Counted from the stretch's first letter, positions 16,498 through 25,616 are shown. The stretch: 64,000 nucleotides of DNA from CAZEPJ01 sp964514105 (GCA_964514105.1 CAZEPJ010000014.1:9970-73969), one strand, 5' to 3'. Numbers and translations: made by a program. Notes: a model not told the origin generated them from the letters alone.

Positions 16498-16917
16498 TCA
16501 GATGGTGGCCGTCTGCAGGGCCCGGCTGGGGCAGGTGGGCATGCACAGCCCGCATCCGCTGCATCGCTTGTTCTCGAAGAGGACCTCCATGGTCCCGGGG
16601 TCCATGCGCAGGGCATGGGTGGCGCACACCGCCGTGCACGCGCCGCAGTGGTAGCACAGCGCCTCGTCCCGCTGGACGTCCCGCTCCACAGGCTTGACGG
16701 TGATGCCGTTCTCCTTGAGGTAGCGGAGGCCTTTGCGGTAGTTGCCCAGGCTTCCGCTCAGCTCCATGACCATGTAGCTCTCCTGCCGGGGGAGCACATG
16801 GGCCTTGAGGATGTTGAACACCAGGTCGTAGTCCTTGACCAGCCGGTACACGATGGGCTTGTCGTACGTGGCCCTGGAGAAATACAGGACGATCTTCTTG
16901 GAGACATCCTGGGTCAT
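16498..16917 (-). CDS. NIL-domain ferredoxin (two 4Fe-4S clusters)
   Basis: A 139-residue cytoplasmic electron carrier or sulfur-metabolism accessory protein. The N-terminal half (residues 5-80) is a NIL domain like the regulatory domain of methionine ABC transporters. The C-terminal half has two four-cysteine motifs, CYHCGACTAVC and CSGCGLCMPTC, for two 4Fe-4S clusters. In anaerobes such proteins accompany homocysteine/methionine synthesis and sulfur-transfer genes. Here it is the first gene of an operon with mnmA and mtaB, so delivery of electrons or sulfur for tRNA thiolation is a reasonable inference. AGGAGG precedes the ATG at 16917. Confidence 0.88.
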   Translation of the reverse strand: MTQDVSKKIVLYFSRATYDKPIVYRLVKDYDLVFNILKAHVLPRQESYMVMELSGSLGNYRKGLRYLKENGITVKPVERDVQRDEALCYHCGACTAVCATHALRMDPGTMEVLFENKRCSGCGLCMPTCPSRALQTATI

Positions 16918-17148
16918 GGAGCCCCTCCTGAGCGCTCTTGTCCATGTATCATACGCCCTTTGGTCCCCTTGGTTCAAGTTCCCGGCCCCCCTGGGAGGGA
17001 CAGGCCCCGCCCTCGGCCCATCCTCGGCCGGGAGCGGCCTTGTCCCCGGCCCTTGTTTGTGGTAAGAAGTAATCAAAGAAGTGCCCTTGAGATCCCCAAG
17101 CGTGTGGAAGCGTCGCCCCCCCGGAGGGGGCTTTGTTTTGGTGAGCCC

Positions 17149-18483
17149 ATGGCGGTCATCGCGCCCTTTCGCGCATGGCGGTACAGCACGGAGAAGATCT
17201 CCGACCTCTCCTCGGTCCTGGCGCCGCCCTACGACGTCATAGAACCCGCCCAGCAGCGCCAACTCCATGAGCGGCATCCGTGGAACGTCATCCGGCTGGA
17301 GTCGGGGGAGTCCTTTCCCGACGACACGCCCCGGGAGAACCGGTACAGCCGTGCGGCCGACTTCCTGAGGGCCTGGCAGCGAGAGGGGGTGCTGCGGCGA
17401 GACGAGGTCCCGGCCGTGTACGTGTCCCAGCAGGATTTCGAGGGACCCGACGGCAGGCGGCTGGCTCGCAGGGGGTTCGTCTGTCTTCTCCGGCTGGAGC
17501 CGCTGGAGGGCGGGACGGTGTTCCCCCACGAGCAGACCTTTCCCAAACACAAGGCGGACCGGCTGAGTCTGCTGCGTGCCTGCCGCGCCCATTTCAACCC
17601 CATCTTCTCCATCTTCCCCGACGAGGACAGCCGGGTGGAAGCGCTCCTGGGGGTCGGTGACCTCCCCCTGGCCGGGGAGGCCTGGGACGATCGTGGCGTG
17701 CGCCATCGCCTCTGGCCTCTGGAAGATCCCACCCGGATCCGAGCCCTGGTGCAAGCCATGGGGGACAGGCCGGTATTCATCGCCGACGGCCACCACCGGT
17801 ACGAGACCTGCCTCCGGTACGAGCAGGAACGGGCGGCGGCCGAAACCCCGAGCCGGGATCCCGTGCACTGGGCCCTCATGTACCTCACCCCCATGGAGGG
17901 CGAGGGCCTGGTCATTTACCCCACCCACAAGATGGTTCAGGACGTCCCGGGGCTGGACGCCGCCGGGCTGCTCAAGGCCCTGTCCGTCCACTTCCGTGTG
18001 GAGCCCTATGCCGCGGGCCGTCAGGACCCGGTGGAGGCCTGCCGGGGCTTCCAGCGTTCGCTGCGAGAGGCTGGAGAGGGAGGCTGCGCCCTGGGCCTGG
18101 CCGTGGCCGCCGACCCCCCCCTTTGGATCCTCACTCCCAGGGACCTCCCCGGCCTGACCCGGGACCTCTCCCATCTCCCCCAGTGCATCCGAGGTCTGGA
18201 CGTGTCCATCCTCCACGCTGTGGTGCTCAAGGGGGTCCTGGGCATCGACGTGTCGGACCCCGCCGATCGACACCTCAGCTACGTGCGCGAGGCGCAGGAG
18301 GCCGTGACGCGGGTCCGGGGGGGACAGGTCCAGGCGGCCTTCATCATGAACCCGACCCGGGTGGAGGCATTGAAGGCAGTGGCCGCCGCCAGATGCACCA
18401 TGCCCCAGAAGGCGACCTACTTCTACCCCAAGCTCCTCTCGGGCCTGGTGATCCACACCCTGGATGAACCCGTGCAAGGATGA
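17149..18483 (+). CDS. DUF1015 family protein
   Basis: A 444-residue cytoplasmic protein of the DUF1015 (COG4198) family, recognised from the N-terminal PFRAWRYSTEK...APPYDVI, the central FIADGHHRYETCLRYE near residue 210, and HPTHK-like and YLSYVRE segments. The HHR motif is invariant in the family. The family's function is unknown, though it often lies near serine or one-carbon metabolism genes. The stop overlaps the start of the next gene by 4 nt (ATGA), so the two form an operon. The leader holds a GC hairpin followed by TTTGTTTT (about 17116-17140) that might act as an attenuator. The start uses GGTGAG at close spacing. Confidence 0.85.
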   Translation: MAVIAPFRAWRYSTEKISDLSSVLAPPYDVIEPAQQRQLHERHPWNVIRLESGESFPDDTPRENRYSRAADFLRAWQREGVLRRDEVPAVYVSQQDFEGPDGRRLARRGFVCLLRLEPLEGGTVFPHEQTFPKHKADRLSLLRACRAHFNPIFSIFPDEDSRVEALLGVGDLPLAGEAWDDRGVRHRLWPLEDPTRIRALVQAMGDRPVFIADGHHRYETCLRYEQERAAAETPSRDPVHWALMYLTPMEGEGLVIYPTHKMVQDVPGLDAAGLLKALSVHFRVEPYAAGRQDPVEACRGFQRSLREAGEGGCALGLAVAADPPLWILTPRDLPGLTRDLSHLPQCIRGLDVSILHAVVLKGVLGIDVSDPADRHLSYVREAQEAVTRVRGGQVQAAFIMNPTRVEALKAVAAARCTMPQKATYFYPKLLSGLVIHTLDEPVQG

Positions 18484-19211
18484 TCCACCCCGACGAGACC
18501 CTGGACGCTCTGTTCGGCGGGCGCCTGCGAATCCTGCAGAAGCGCCATGGATACCGCTTCGCCATGGATCCCGTGCTGCTGGCCCATTTCGCCTCCCCCC
18601 TGCGGGGCAAGGGCGTCATCGACCTGGGCACCGGCAGCGGGCTCATCCCCATGATCCTGGCCGTGCGCGGGGCGCAAGGGGAGATCGTGGGCCTGGAGGT
18701 CCAGGAGGACATGGTGGACATGGCCCGGCGATCGATCCGCCTGAACGGCCTGGAGGGGCGCATTCGCGTCGTCCTGGGGGATTACCGGCGCGTGGAGCAG
18801 CTCTTTGCCCCCCAGTCCTTCCGACACGTGGTGAGCAACCCCCCGTATCACGTTGCGGCCGCGGGCCGGGCAAGCTCGGTCGCGGGCCGGGCCATGGCCC
18901 GGCAGGAGATCTCGGGTACCATGGACGATCTGCTGCGAGCGGCGCGCCACCTTCTGGGCACCAAGGGAAGGTTGTGGCTCTCATACCCGCCTGCCCGGCT
19001 CCCCCTTCTCCTGGAGGCCCTGCGGCGAGAGGGGTTCGAGCCCAAGGCCGTCCGCATGGTCCACGGCCGCTCAGACCTGCCCGCCCGGGTGGCCCTGGTG
19101 GAGGCCGTTCGCGGGGGGCGCCCCGGCCTGAGGGTCCCCGCCCCGCTCATCCTGTACCGCAGCGGGCGGGTGTACACCGAGGAACTGACCCGGATCTATG
19201 AGATGATCTGA
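18480..19211 (+). CDS. tRNA1(Val) (adenine-N6)-methyltransferase-like protein (TrmN6 family)
   Basis: A 243-residue class I SAM-dependent methyltransferase. The N-terminal DETLDALFGGRLRILQKRHGYRF segment marks the YfiC/TrmN6 family. It is followed by the SAM loop DLGTGSG (about residue 48), an acidic residue after LEVQ, and the adenine-N6 motif NPPY (about 120). The E. coli homologue makes m6A37 in tRNA1Val; the exact target here is inferred. It overlaps the DUF1015 stop by 4 nt. The gene ends at a short hairpin. Confidence 0.87.
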   Translation: MIHPDETLDALFGGRLRILQKRHGYRFAMDPVLLAHFASPLRGKGVIDLGTGSGLIPMILAVRGAQGEIVGLEVQEDMVDMARRSIRLNGLEGRIRVVLGDYRRVEQLFAPQSFRHVVSNPPYHVAAAGRASSVAGRAMARQEISGTMDDLLRAARHLLGTKGRLWLSYPPARLPLLLEALRREGFEPKAVRMVHGRSDLPARVALVEAVRGGRPGLRVPAPLILYRSGRVYTEELTRIYEMI

Positions 19212-19230
19212 GGGGGGGGAGAAGCCCCCT
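19211..19230 (+). terminator. Short GC hairpin after the methyltransferase gene
   Basis: AGGGGG and CCCCCT arms are separated by a 7-8-nt loop and followed by only two T residues. It is a weak candidate terminator for the DUF1015-methyltransferase operon. Confidence 0.3.
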
Positions 19231-19268
19231 TGCACTACCCGCCTTGCCGCAGGGTCAAACGGACGGCC

Positions 19269-19730
19269 TTACGCCTCCGTGCCCCTGCGCGGCGAGCGCA
19301 CGTACTTGTCCAGGACCCGCGAGACCGCGCGCTGGAGATCGGGGTCGGCCACCTGGGCCGAAACGGCCCGCACCCAGGCTCGCTCCTCCTCGGTCAGGGG
19401 AAGGGGCGGCGGGACGCGGCGGGGCGCGGCGGAGCGCCTCAAGGCCGTGCCTCGGATGGTCCAGCGGACGTCCGTGACCTCCCCCTCGCCTACCAGCGCC
19501 CAGATGCGCTGTAGGATCTGGAATTTCTGCATCTGGAGTTCCTGCATCCACACCGAGTCGCTCACCTGCACCAGCAGGACCCCCTTGCGGATGGAGACGG
19601 GCCGGCAGCGGCGGGCCAAGAGGTCCCCCACCAGTTCGGGCCAACGCTCGAAGAGCGGCCCCTGCCGGGCGCGGTGCTCCAGATCCGGCCGGGTCATCAG
19701 GCGGGCCAGGATATCACGCAGGTTCTCCAA
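19269..19730 (-). CDS. DciA-like DUF721 protein
   Basis: A protein of about 153 residues with a DUF721/DciA domain: LENLRDILARL at the N-terminus, FERWPELVGD near 28, then SIRKGVLLVQVSDSVWMQEL, the signature KH-like segment. DciA proteins help load the replicative helicase in bacteria without DnaC. A basic, Pro-rich C-terminus follows. The start is uncertain: the frame is open far upstream into the phosphorylase gene. I prefer the TTG at 19730 because GGAGGGG lies just before it and the family begins here. This overlaps the phosphorylase stop by 17 nt, so the two are probably coupled. Confidence 0.7.
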   Translation of the reverse strand: MENLRDILARLMTRPDLEHRARQGPLFERWPELVGDLLARRCRPVSIRKGVLLVQVSDSVWMQELQMQKFQILQRIWALVGEGEVTDVRWTIRGTALRRSAAPRRVPPPLPLTEEERAWVRAVSAQVADPDLQRAVSRVLDKYVRSPRRGTEA

Positions 19731-20514
19731 CGTCCCCTCCAGCAACGCCCGCCAGGAGCGGCTCAGCCAGGACGCTCGCGGCCGTCCTGGCGGCCAGGAC
19801 CAGTCGATCCCGGTACGAGGCGTCATGGAATCCGCGCCTCCAGCGGAGGGTCCCGATCTCATCGCTCACTACCAGGACGCTCACCAGAGGCACGCGACGG
19901 AACGACGAGACGGTCATCATGGCCGAGGCCTCCATGTCCACGGCCAGGACGCCCTCCCGCTGATACGTCACCACCTTCTCCACGGTCTCCCGAAAGGGGG
20001 CGTCCGTGGTCCAGACCCGCCCCTCCAGCGGCTCGACCCCTGCCCGTTCCAGGGCCCCTCGCGTCCGGGCCAGCAGCCCGGGGTCGGGCGTTGTGCTCAC
20101 CCATGGAGCCAGGTAGTGGGGCGAGGTCCCCTCCTCCACCAGGGACCCGGTGGGGAGGATCACGGAGCCGATGGGGGCCCGCGGCTGGAGGGATCCGCAG
20201 GACCCCACCGCGGCCACGGCCCGCGCCCCCAGGGCGATGAGACGCTCCAAAAGCAGTGCGGCCGCCGGCGCCCCCATGGCCGGCCCCGCCAGCCCCACTG
20301 CGGTCCACGGCTCCCGGCAAACCCATAGGGTAGCTGCGTCCAGGGGACGGCCCCCCACCCCCTCCAGGCCGAGGGCCCGCCGCATGGTGGCCAGGTCCCA
20401 CCGGGTGAAGCCCAGGATCACCGCGGGCGGCACCGCCTCCTCGTTTCGGCCCCGCCGCGGCTCGATCACCGCCCGCCCCCCCGGCCCGGCGCCCATGTCT
20501 GCGCAAGACAACAT
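19714..20514 (-). CDS. Nucleoside phosphorylase family protein
   Basis: A protein of about 266 residues of the PNP/UDP phosphorylase superfamily. The glycine-rich VGSCGSLQP phosphate loop near residue 105 and the VDMEASAM nucleoside-ribose motif near residue 190 are present, as are a downstream VVSDEI segment and conserved Asp. It probably cleaves uridine or purine nucleosides with phosphate; the substrate is not resolvable. ATGs at 20514 and 20496 are both possible and lack strong ribosome sites; the family domain begins about 30 residues later. Its 3' end overlaps the DciA-like gene. It is divergent from the cold-shock gene. Confidence 0.8.
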   Translation of the reverse strand: MLSCADMGAGPGGRAVIEPRRGRNEEAVPPAVILGFTRWDLATMRRALGLEGVGGRPLDAATLWVCREPWTAVGLAGPAMGAPAAALLLERLIALGARAVAAVGSCGSLQPRAPIGSVILPTGSLVEEGTSPHYLAPWVSTTPDPGLLARTRGALERAGVEPLEGRVWTTDAPFRETVEKVVTYQREGVLAVDMEASAMMTVSSFRRVPLVSVLVVSDEIGTLRWRRGFHDASYRDRLVLAARTAASVLAEPLLAGVAGGDVGEPA

Positions 20515-20565
20515 GACGGCGATTCTACCACGTCCCAAGGACGCGCGCTCTCCCCGGTCAACGCA

Positions 20566-20635
20566 CCATCGGATTTGTGAGAAATAATTTGACTGTGATT
20601 GGGAATATCGCTATGATCGCCCATCGGATTTGTGA
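20566..20635. repeat. 15-bp direct repeat flanking the csp promoter
   Basis: CCATCGGATTTGTGA occurs exactly at 20566-20580 and 20621-20635, one copy just upstream of the -35 and the other overlapping the transcription start region. The bracketing of a promoter by identical copies suggests an operator, or regulation through the 5' leader. Confidence 0.6.
20589..20617 (+). promoter_or_regulatory. Sigma70 promoter of the cold-shock gene
   Basis: TTGACT (20589-20594), a 17-bp spacer and TATGAT (20612-20617) form a near-consensus promoter. The predicted transcript has a leader of about 95 nt before the csp ATG, which fits the long, structured leaders of cold-shock mRNAs. Confidence 0.8.
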
Positions 20636-20719
20636 ATCGGGGGCGGGAAGCGGCGGGGAGCGCCGCCTTGTGGGCCCTCGGACGGCAACCTCGAGACAAG
20701 AACAGGAAAGGGGCAGGAG

Positions 20720-20917
20720 ATGGAAGGAAGAGTCAAGTGGTTCAACGAAAAGAAGGGGTTCGGTTTCATCGAGCGGGATGGAGGATCGGACGTCTTTGTC
20801 CATTTCAGCGCCATCATGGCCGAGGGTTTCAAGACCCTCTCGGAGGGCCAGCGGGTCCAGTTCGATGTGGAGGACGGACAGAAAGGACCTCAGGCCAAGA
20901 ATGTAAGGCCCCTCTGA
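20720..20917 (+). CDS. Cold-shock protein, CspA family
   Basis: A 65-residue single-stranded nucleic acid chaperone with one OB-fold cold-shock domain. RNP1 is KGFGFI at residues 12-17 and RNP2 is DVFVHF near 24-29. It melts RNA structure and may act at low temperature or constitutively. AAAGGGG lies 6 nt before the ATG. It has its own promoter, long leader and intrinsic terminator, so it is monocistronic. Confidence 0.95.
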   Translation: MEGRVKWFNEKKGFGFIERDGGSDVFVHFSAIMAEGFKTLSEGQRVQFDVEDGQKGPQAKNVRPL

Positions 20918-20929
20918 CCGACTTCGCCG

Positions 20930-20972
20930 GGGCCGGCATCTCGCCTCTTGGGGGAGCCGGCCCTTTCTGTCT
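20930..20972 (+). terminator. Terminator of the cold-shock gene
   Basis: A perfect 8-bp stem (GGGCCGGC at 20930-20937, GCCGGCCC at 20956-20963) is followed by TTTCTGTCT, 13 nt after the csp stop. Confidence 0.7.
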
Positions 20973-21172
20973 CATTGCCCGCCATCCGCCCCGGCCCGGG
21001 GCGCACTCCCACCGGAACCTCCCCCCCCGGCGCACAACGCCCCTGCCGGAGAAGCCAAGGCCCCTGCCCCTTGCGCGCGCTCCCTCACCGGGGAGGGTAT
21101 TTGAAACGGCGTGCGCCGCGGCGTAGACTTCAGGTGGCCCGCCCGCAGAAGCGGGCGCGCAGAGGTGACCCG

Positions 21173-22918
21173 GTGAAGCCGACCCTTCACGCCCCGTTTC
21201 TTCCCACCACCCGCCGTGAGATGGACGACCTCGGCTGGGACCGGTGCGATGTGGTGCTGATCAGCGGGGATGCGTACGTGGACCACCCGGCCTTTGGTGC
21301 GGCCCTCATCGGACGGTTCCTGGAAAGCCTGGGGCACCGGGTAGGGGTCATCCCTCAGCCGGACTGGAGCGACTCCCGCGCGTTCCTCGCCCTGGGGCAG
21401 CCCCGCCTCTTCGTGGGGATCAGTTCGGGCGCCATGGACTCCATGGTCAACCATTACACCGCCATGAAGCGGCTTCGGTCCAACGACGATTACTCCGAGG
21501 GCGGGAGACCCGGCCGCCGGCCCGACCGGGCCCTCCTGGTGTACGCCAACCGGGTGCAGCAGGCCATGCCTGGGGTGCCCGTCGTCCTGGGCGGCGTCGA
21601 GGCGAGCCTGCGCAGGGTCACCCATTACGATTTCTGGAGCGACCGGCTGCGCAAGTCCGTCCTGTTGGACGCCAAGGCCGCCATCCTGGTCTACGGCATG
21701 GGGGAGCGGGCCGTGGGCGAGATCGCCCGAAGGTTGGACGCCGGCCTGGGGCTGGAGGGGATCCGAGGGACGGCCGTGTTCCGCGACGCCTCGACGTTTG
21801 ATCCCGCACAATACGCCCCTGCGGTGCGGCTCCCCTCCCACGAGGAAATCGTTGCCTCGGGCACGGCCCTCCTGGAGGCCACGCGCATCCTCGAGAAGGA
21901 GGCCAATCCGTACAACGCCAGGACCCTCGTGCAGGGGAGCGACCGGCGCGTCGTCATCCTCTTCCCGCCCGCCGCCCCGCTCGCCACGGAGGAGATGGAC
22001 GCCCTGTACGCCCTCCCCTTCGCCCGCAGGCCCCATCCGCGGTACCAGGAGGAGATCCCCGCCTTCACCATGATCCGCCACTCCATCACCGCGGTCCGGG
22101 GGTGCGCCGGAGGGTGCAGCTTCTGCGCCCTGTCCCTCCACCAGGGTCGGGCCATCCAGAGCCGCTCCCGGGACTCCATCCTGACCGAGGTCCGCACATG
22201 GCAGGCGACGGGGTTCGGCGGGATCATCTCGGATGTGGGGGGTCCCACCGCCAACCTGTACGGCTTGGGCTGCAGGGACGCAGCGGCCCAGGCCCGCTGC
22301 CGCCGCAGCTCATGCCTCCATCCGCGCATCTGCCCCAGCTTCCAGACGGACCAGGGCCGCTACGTGCGGCTGCTGCGATCCCTGCGCCACCTCGCCGGGG
22401 TGAGGCGCGTCTTCGTCTCCAGCGGCATCCGATTCGACGTGGCCCTGGAGGACCCGGAGTTCCTGGCCGAGTTGGTGGGCCATCACGTATCCGGCCACCT
22501 CAAGGTCGCCCCTGAGCACTTCGCTCCGGACGTGCTGCGGCGCATGCGCAAGCCGCCAGCCTCCTTGTACGGAAGGTTCAGGGCGCTGTTCGAGGCTTTT
22601 TCGCGCCAAGCGGGCAAGGCCCAGTATCTGGTCCCCTACCTCATGGCGGGCTTTCCGGGTTGCACCGAGGGGGAGATGGGGGTGGTGGAGCGGGAGCTCC
22701 GCCGCCATGGCATCCGACCCCAGCAGGTGCAGCTCTTCCTGCCCACCCCCATGACTCTGGCCACGGCCATGTTCCACGCGGGGGTGGATCCCCGCACAGG
22801 GGAGGAGATCTACGTGGCGCGAACGCCCGGGGAGCGCCGGAGGCAATTGGCTCGCCTGCTGTACTATCGGGGGGCTGGGGTGCGGCATTGGCGGCCCGGG
22901 CGCGGAGCCCCTCCCTGA
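21173..22918 (+). CDS. YgiQ family (UPF0313) radical SAM protein
   Basis: A 581-residue cytoplasmic radical SAM protein of the YgiQ family. The N-terminal LPTTRREMDDLGWD and the segment GGVEASLRRVTHYDFWSD identify it. The radical SAM cluster motif CAGGCSFCAL lies near residue 313, followed by GGPTANLYG and a CLHPRICPSF cysteine segment that may bind a further cluster. The reaction is not established for the family. The start is the GTG at 21173 (GGTGA upstream). A short hairpin (CCCGC, AGAA, GCGGG at about 21139-21155) lies just before the start. It is preceded by the csp terminator and so should have its own promoter, not identified. Confidence 0.9.
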   Translation: MKPTLHAPFLPTTRREMDDLGWDRCDVVLISGDAYVDHPAFGAALIGRFLESLGHRVGVIPQPDWSDSRAFLALGQPRLFVGISSGAMDSMVNHYTAMKRLRSNDDYSEGGRPGRRPDRALLVYANRVQQAMPGVPVVLGGVEASLRRVTHYDFWSDRLRKSVLLDAKAAILVYGMGERAVGEIARRLDAGLGLEGIRGTAVFRDASTFDPAQYAPAVRLPSHEEIVASGTALLEATRILEKEANPYNARTLVQGSDRRVVILFPPAAPLATEEMDALYALPFARRPHPRYQEEIPAFTMIRHSITAVRGCAGGCSFCALSLHQGRAIQSRSRDSILTEVRTWQATGFGGIISDVGGPTANLYGLGCRDAAAQARCRRSSCLHPRICPSFQTDQGRYVRLLRSLRHLAGVRRVFVSSGIRFDVALEDPEFLAELVGHHVSGHLKVAPEHFAPDVLRRMRKPPASLYGRFRALFEAFSRQAGKAQYLVPYLMAGFPGCTEGEMGVVERELRRHGIRPQQVQLFLPTPMTLATAMFHAGVDPRTGEEIYVARTPGERRRQLARLLYYRGAGVRHWRPGRGAPP

Positions 22919-22990
22919 AAACCCCGGCAGGGACCGGCGGTCGCCCCGGAAACCGTCCGGGGGCCGCACCGTCCCCTTCCCCAGCGCCCG

Positions 22991-24406
22991 TCACGTTGCG
23001 AATCGCCGGTGATACCTCCACAGGTGGGCCAGGGCCCTGGCCGCGCGGGGCACCGATGGAAAGGCCGGAATCCCCGCCCGGCAGAAGCTCGCCCTGACCG
23101 CGGCGCCCTGGGCGGCCAGGGCGGGATCCCCGCCGTCGGAGTCCACGGTGAAAACGGTGGGCTTTCTCTCAGGGCAGCCCTTCACCGCCTCGATGGTCCC
23201 GGGTGTGGGGTCGGGCATCTCCGGCATGTGAAACGCCTTTCTGCCGATGAGCCGATCCGCCATGACCATGTGAACGTTGGAGTCGGCGCCTGCCAGGTCC
23301 AGCATCTGGCCCATGACGGCGGGGTCCGCGAAGGTGAGCCAGTGATCCAGGGGGTTGCCCACGATGCTCCCGGCCCGGGGGACGCTGCGCCGCAGGGCCT
23401 CCATGCTGGCCCGGGAGAGGGGGGGGACCTCCAGGCCCTCCCGCACGCAGGCGTCGGCATGGATGACGCTGTGCCCCCCGCCTCCGCCCACCAGGAAGAC
23501 CCCGGGCCCGGCCGGCGCCGGGAGAAGGGAAAACGCCAAGATGGCGTCCGCCCATTCGTCCATATCCCGGACCATGACCAACCCGCCTTGTCGGCATGCG
23601 GCATCCCACAGGCCGTGGCCGCCGGCCATGCGGCCCGTGTGGGACGAGGCGGTGGCCGCCCCGGCCGGGCTCTCCCCGCCCTTGAGCAGGATGACGGGTT
23701 TCCGGCGGCAAACCTCCCGGGCCAGGTGGTGGAATCGCCTCGGGTCGCCCGCCCCTTCCACGTACAGTGCCAGGACCCGGATCCCCGGGTCCTCGGCCAT
23801 GAACGCCAGCCAGTCCGTGGCATCCAGGACGGTGGCGTTACCGATGCTCGCCGCCTTTCCCACGCCCAGCCCCAGGGAGCCGAGGTGTTCGGTCAGTCGC
23901 TGCAGGACGGCCCCGCTCTGTCCCACCACGCCCACCGGGCCGTCTTCTCCCGGCACGGCCCCCCACAGGGTCAGGCCGGAGCGCGGGCAGTACGCCCCCA
24001 TGCAGTTGGGCCCGATGACGAGCAGGCCCCGCTCCCGGGCGATGGCGGCCACGGATTCCTCCAGCCGCCGGCCCGACACCGTCCCCGTCTCGCCAAACCC
24101 GGCGGTCAGGATGTGCACATGACGGACCCCCGCGTCCGCGCACTGCCCCAGCACGCCGGGCACATGGGCTGCCGGCACGCTCACGATGGCCAGATCGGGC
24201 ACCTCGGGCAAGGCCTTCAGATCCCCGTAGGCCTTCACCCCCTGGATCTCCTCGGCCTGGGGATGAATGGGATAGACGCGGCCGGCGTATCGGCTCTGCC
24301 GGATGTAACTGAGAAAACTCGCACCCCCGAAGCGGACCTCCCCCCTGGAGACCCCGAGGATGGCGATGCTGCGAGGCTCGAAGAATCGGCTCAGATCTTG
24401 AGCCAT
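22991..24406 (-). CDS. ADP-forming acyl-CoA synthetase-like protein (CoA-binding/ligase alpha part)
   Basis: A 471-residue protein with the domain order of the alpha subunit of NDP-forming acetate/acyl-CoA ligases. A CoA-binding Rossmann domain (PRSIAILGVSRGEVRFGG at the start) is followed by a succinyl-CoA-synthetase-like domain with IGPNCMG (about 132) and VGQSGAV, then a ligase domain with the phospho-histidine loop SSHTGRMAG near 258. The ATP-grasp beta domain is absent here. The enzyme would couple acyl-CoA hydrolysis to ADP phosphorylation only with a separate beta subunit, or it may be a divergent paralogue. GGGAGGGGG precedes the ATG. It is a single gene. Confidence 0.83.
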   Translation of the reverse strand: MAQDLSRFFEPRSIAILGVSRGEVRFGGASFLSYIRQSRYAGRVYPIHPQAEEIQGVKAYGDLKALPEVPDLAIVSVPAAHVPGVLGQCADAGVRHVHILTAGFGETGTVSGRRLEESVAAIARERGLLVIGPNCMGAYCPRSGLTLWGAVPGEDGPVGVVGQSGAVLQRLTEHLGSLGLGVGKAASIGNATVLDATDWLAFMAEDPGIRVLALYVEGAGDPRRFHHLAREVCRRKPVILLKGGESPAGAATASSHTGRMAGGHGLWDAACRQGGLVMVRDMDEWADAILAFSLLPAPAGPGVFLVGGGGGHSVIHADACVREGLEVPPLSRASMEALRRSVPRAGSIVGNPLDHWLTFADPAVMGQMLDLAGADSNVHMVMADRLIGRKAFHMPEMPDPTPGTIEAVKGCPERKPTVFTVDSDGGDPALAAQGAAVRASFCRAGIPAFPSVPRAARALAHLWRYHRRFAT

Positions 24407-24540
24407 GGACCCCCTCCCTTCCCTTGGGCGCTCCAGGGCCGCCCATGGGCGGCCCCTGAGGGGAACACTATAGCCACAGGAAGGCCCTTGGTCAAAGCCG
24501 CCGAACGAGGTGAACTTGCCTCCCTTGGGGGGGATTTGCT

Positions 24541-25122
24541 ATGGTGGACGCCATGACCGACGAGAAGCCGTCTGATCCCCGGCCGGGGCACGATCCCCTG
24601 GATCCCGGATACCGGTTCTGTCCCAAGTGCGGCCGAGGGTTGAATCTGGAGTCGCTCAAGGCCGAAGAGCCCAAGCGCCTGGTGTGCGCAGGATGCCGCT
24701 TCGTGTTCTACCTCGACTCCAAGGTCGCCACAGGGGCCATCTGCACCGTGGACGGGGCCGTGGTGCTCCTCAAGCGGGCCATCGACCCGGGATACGGCAA
24801 GTGGGTCTTTCCCGGCGGGTACGTGGACCGGGGGGAGACGGTGGAGGAGGCCTGCATCCGGGAGACCCGGGAGGAGGTCAACCTCCACGTGAGGATCGAG
24901 AGGCTTCTGAACGTTTACTCCTACGCGGGGCGTCCCATCATCGTCATCGTATACGTCGCCTCCGTGGTAGGCGGAGAGCTCCAGGCCGGGGACGAGACCC
25001 TGGAGGTGCGGACCTTTGCACCCGAGGAGATCCCCTGGGAGGAGCTGGCCTTCCCCAGCACCCGCGACGCCTTGAGGGATTACGCCAAGGCCTTGGGCGT
25101 CGCCCCGGGCTGCCCGGGATAG
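24541..25122 (+). CDS. Nudix hydrolase with N-terminal zinc ribbon
   Basis: A 193-residue cytoplasmic hydrolase. A zinc ribbon with CPKCG (about residue 27) and CAGC (about 50) is followed by a Nudix box, GGYVDRGETVEEACIRETRE then EV (about 98-119), in which the usual final glycine is replaced by Asn. The arrangement is that of NudC-like or ADP-ribose/NADH pyrophosphatases that cleave nucleoside diphosphates linked to another group. ATGs at 24541 and 24553 are possible; the first has GGGGGGA at 7 nt. Two small genes follow on the same strand. Confidence 0.88.
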   Translation: MVDAMTDEKPSDPRPGHDPLDPGYRFCPKCGRGLNLESLKAEEPKRLVCAGCRFVFYLDSKVATGAICTVDGAVVLLKRAIDPGYGKWVFPGGYVDRGETVEEACIRETREEVNLHVRIERLLNVYSYAGRPIIVIVYVASVVGGELQAGDETLEVRTFAPEEIPWEELAFPSTRDALRDYAKALGVAPGCPG

Positions 25123-25144
25123 GGCCCCACGGGCCGGATGCGCC

Positions 25145-25582
25145 ATGAACGAGCGCCAATGGGACTTCTACCAGCGCCTGCGGTCGAGGATGCGGGAATG
25201 GCTCCGCAGTCAGGAGGGCTCATCCCACCAGTGGGTGGAGTACCTCATCTGGGCACCGGACCTGTTCCATCTCCTCTGCAGGCTGTCCCTGGACAAACGG
25301 GTGCCCGCCGGCGAGAAGGTCAAGCTGGCGGGCGCCATCGCGTATTTCGTCTCGCCGCTGGACCTCGTGCCCGAGGTCATCCTGGGGCCGGTGGGCTTCG
25401 TGGACGACATCGCCGTGGCGGCCTATGTCCTCCACTCGGTGGTCAACAGCACCGACGCGGAGGTCCTCAGGGAGCACTGGGCGGGGGACGAGGACGTGCT
25501 CCAGGTGATTCGATCCGTTCTGGCCGTGGCCGATCGAATGATCGGCAGTGGGTTGTGGGACAAGCTGCGGCGGCGATTTTGA
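25145..25582 (+). CDS. YkvA/DUF1232 family membrane-associated protein
   Basis: A 145-residue protein with the DUF1232 core AIAYFVSPLDLVPEVI near residue 65 and GFVDDIAVAAYVL near 85, which form a short amphipathic/membrane hairpin. The function of YkvA proteins is unknown; they are usually membrane-associated. It starts 22 nt after the Nudix stop and is probably co-transcribed with it. The ribosome site is weak. Confidence 0.85.
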   Translation: MNERQWDFYQRLRSRMREWLRSQEGSSHQWVEYLIWAPDLFHLLCRLSLDKRVPAGEKVKLAGAIAYFVSPLDLVPEVILGPVGFVDDIAVAAYVLHSVVNSTDAEVLREHWAGDEDVLQVIRSVLAVADRMIGSGLWDKLRRRF

Positions 25583-25616
25583 TCCCGGGGGCCGTCGCCG
25601 AGGGGCAATGGCACGG

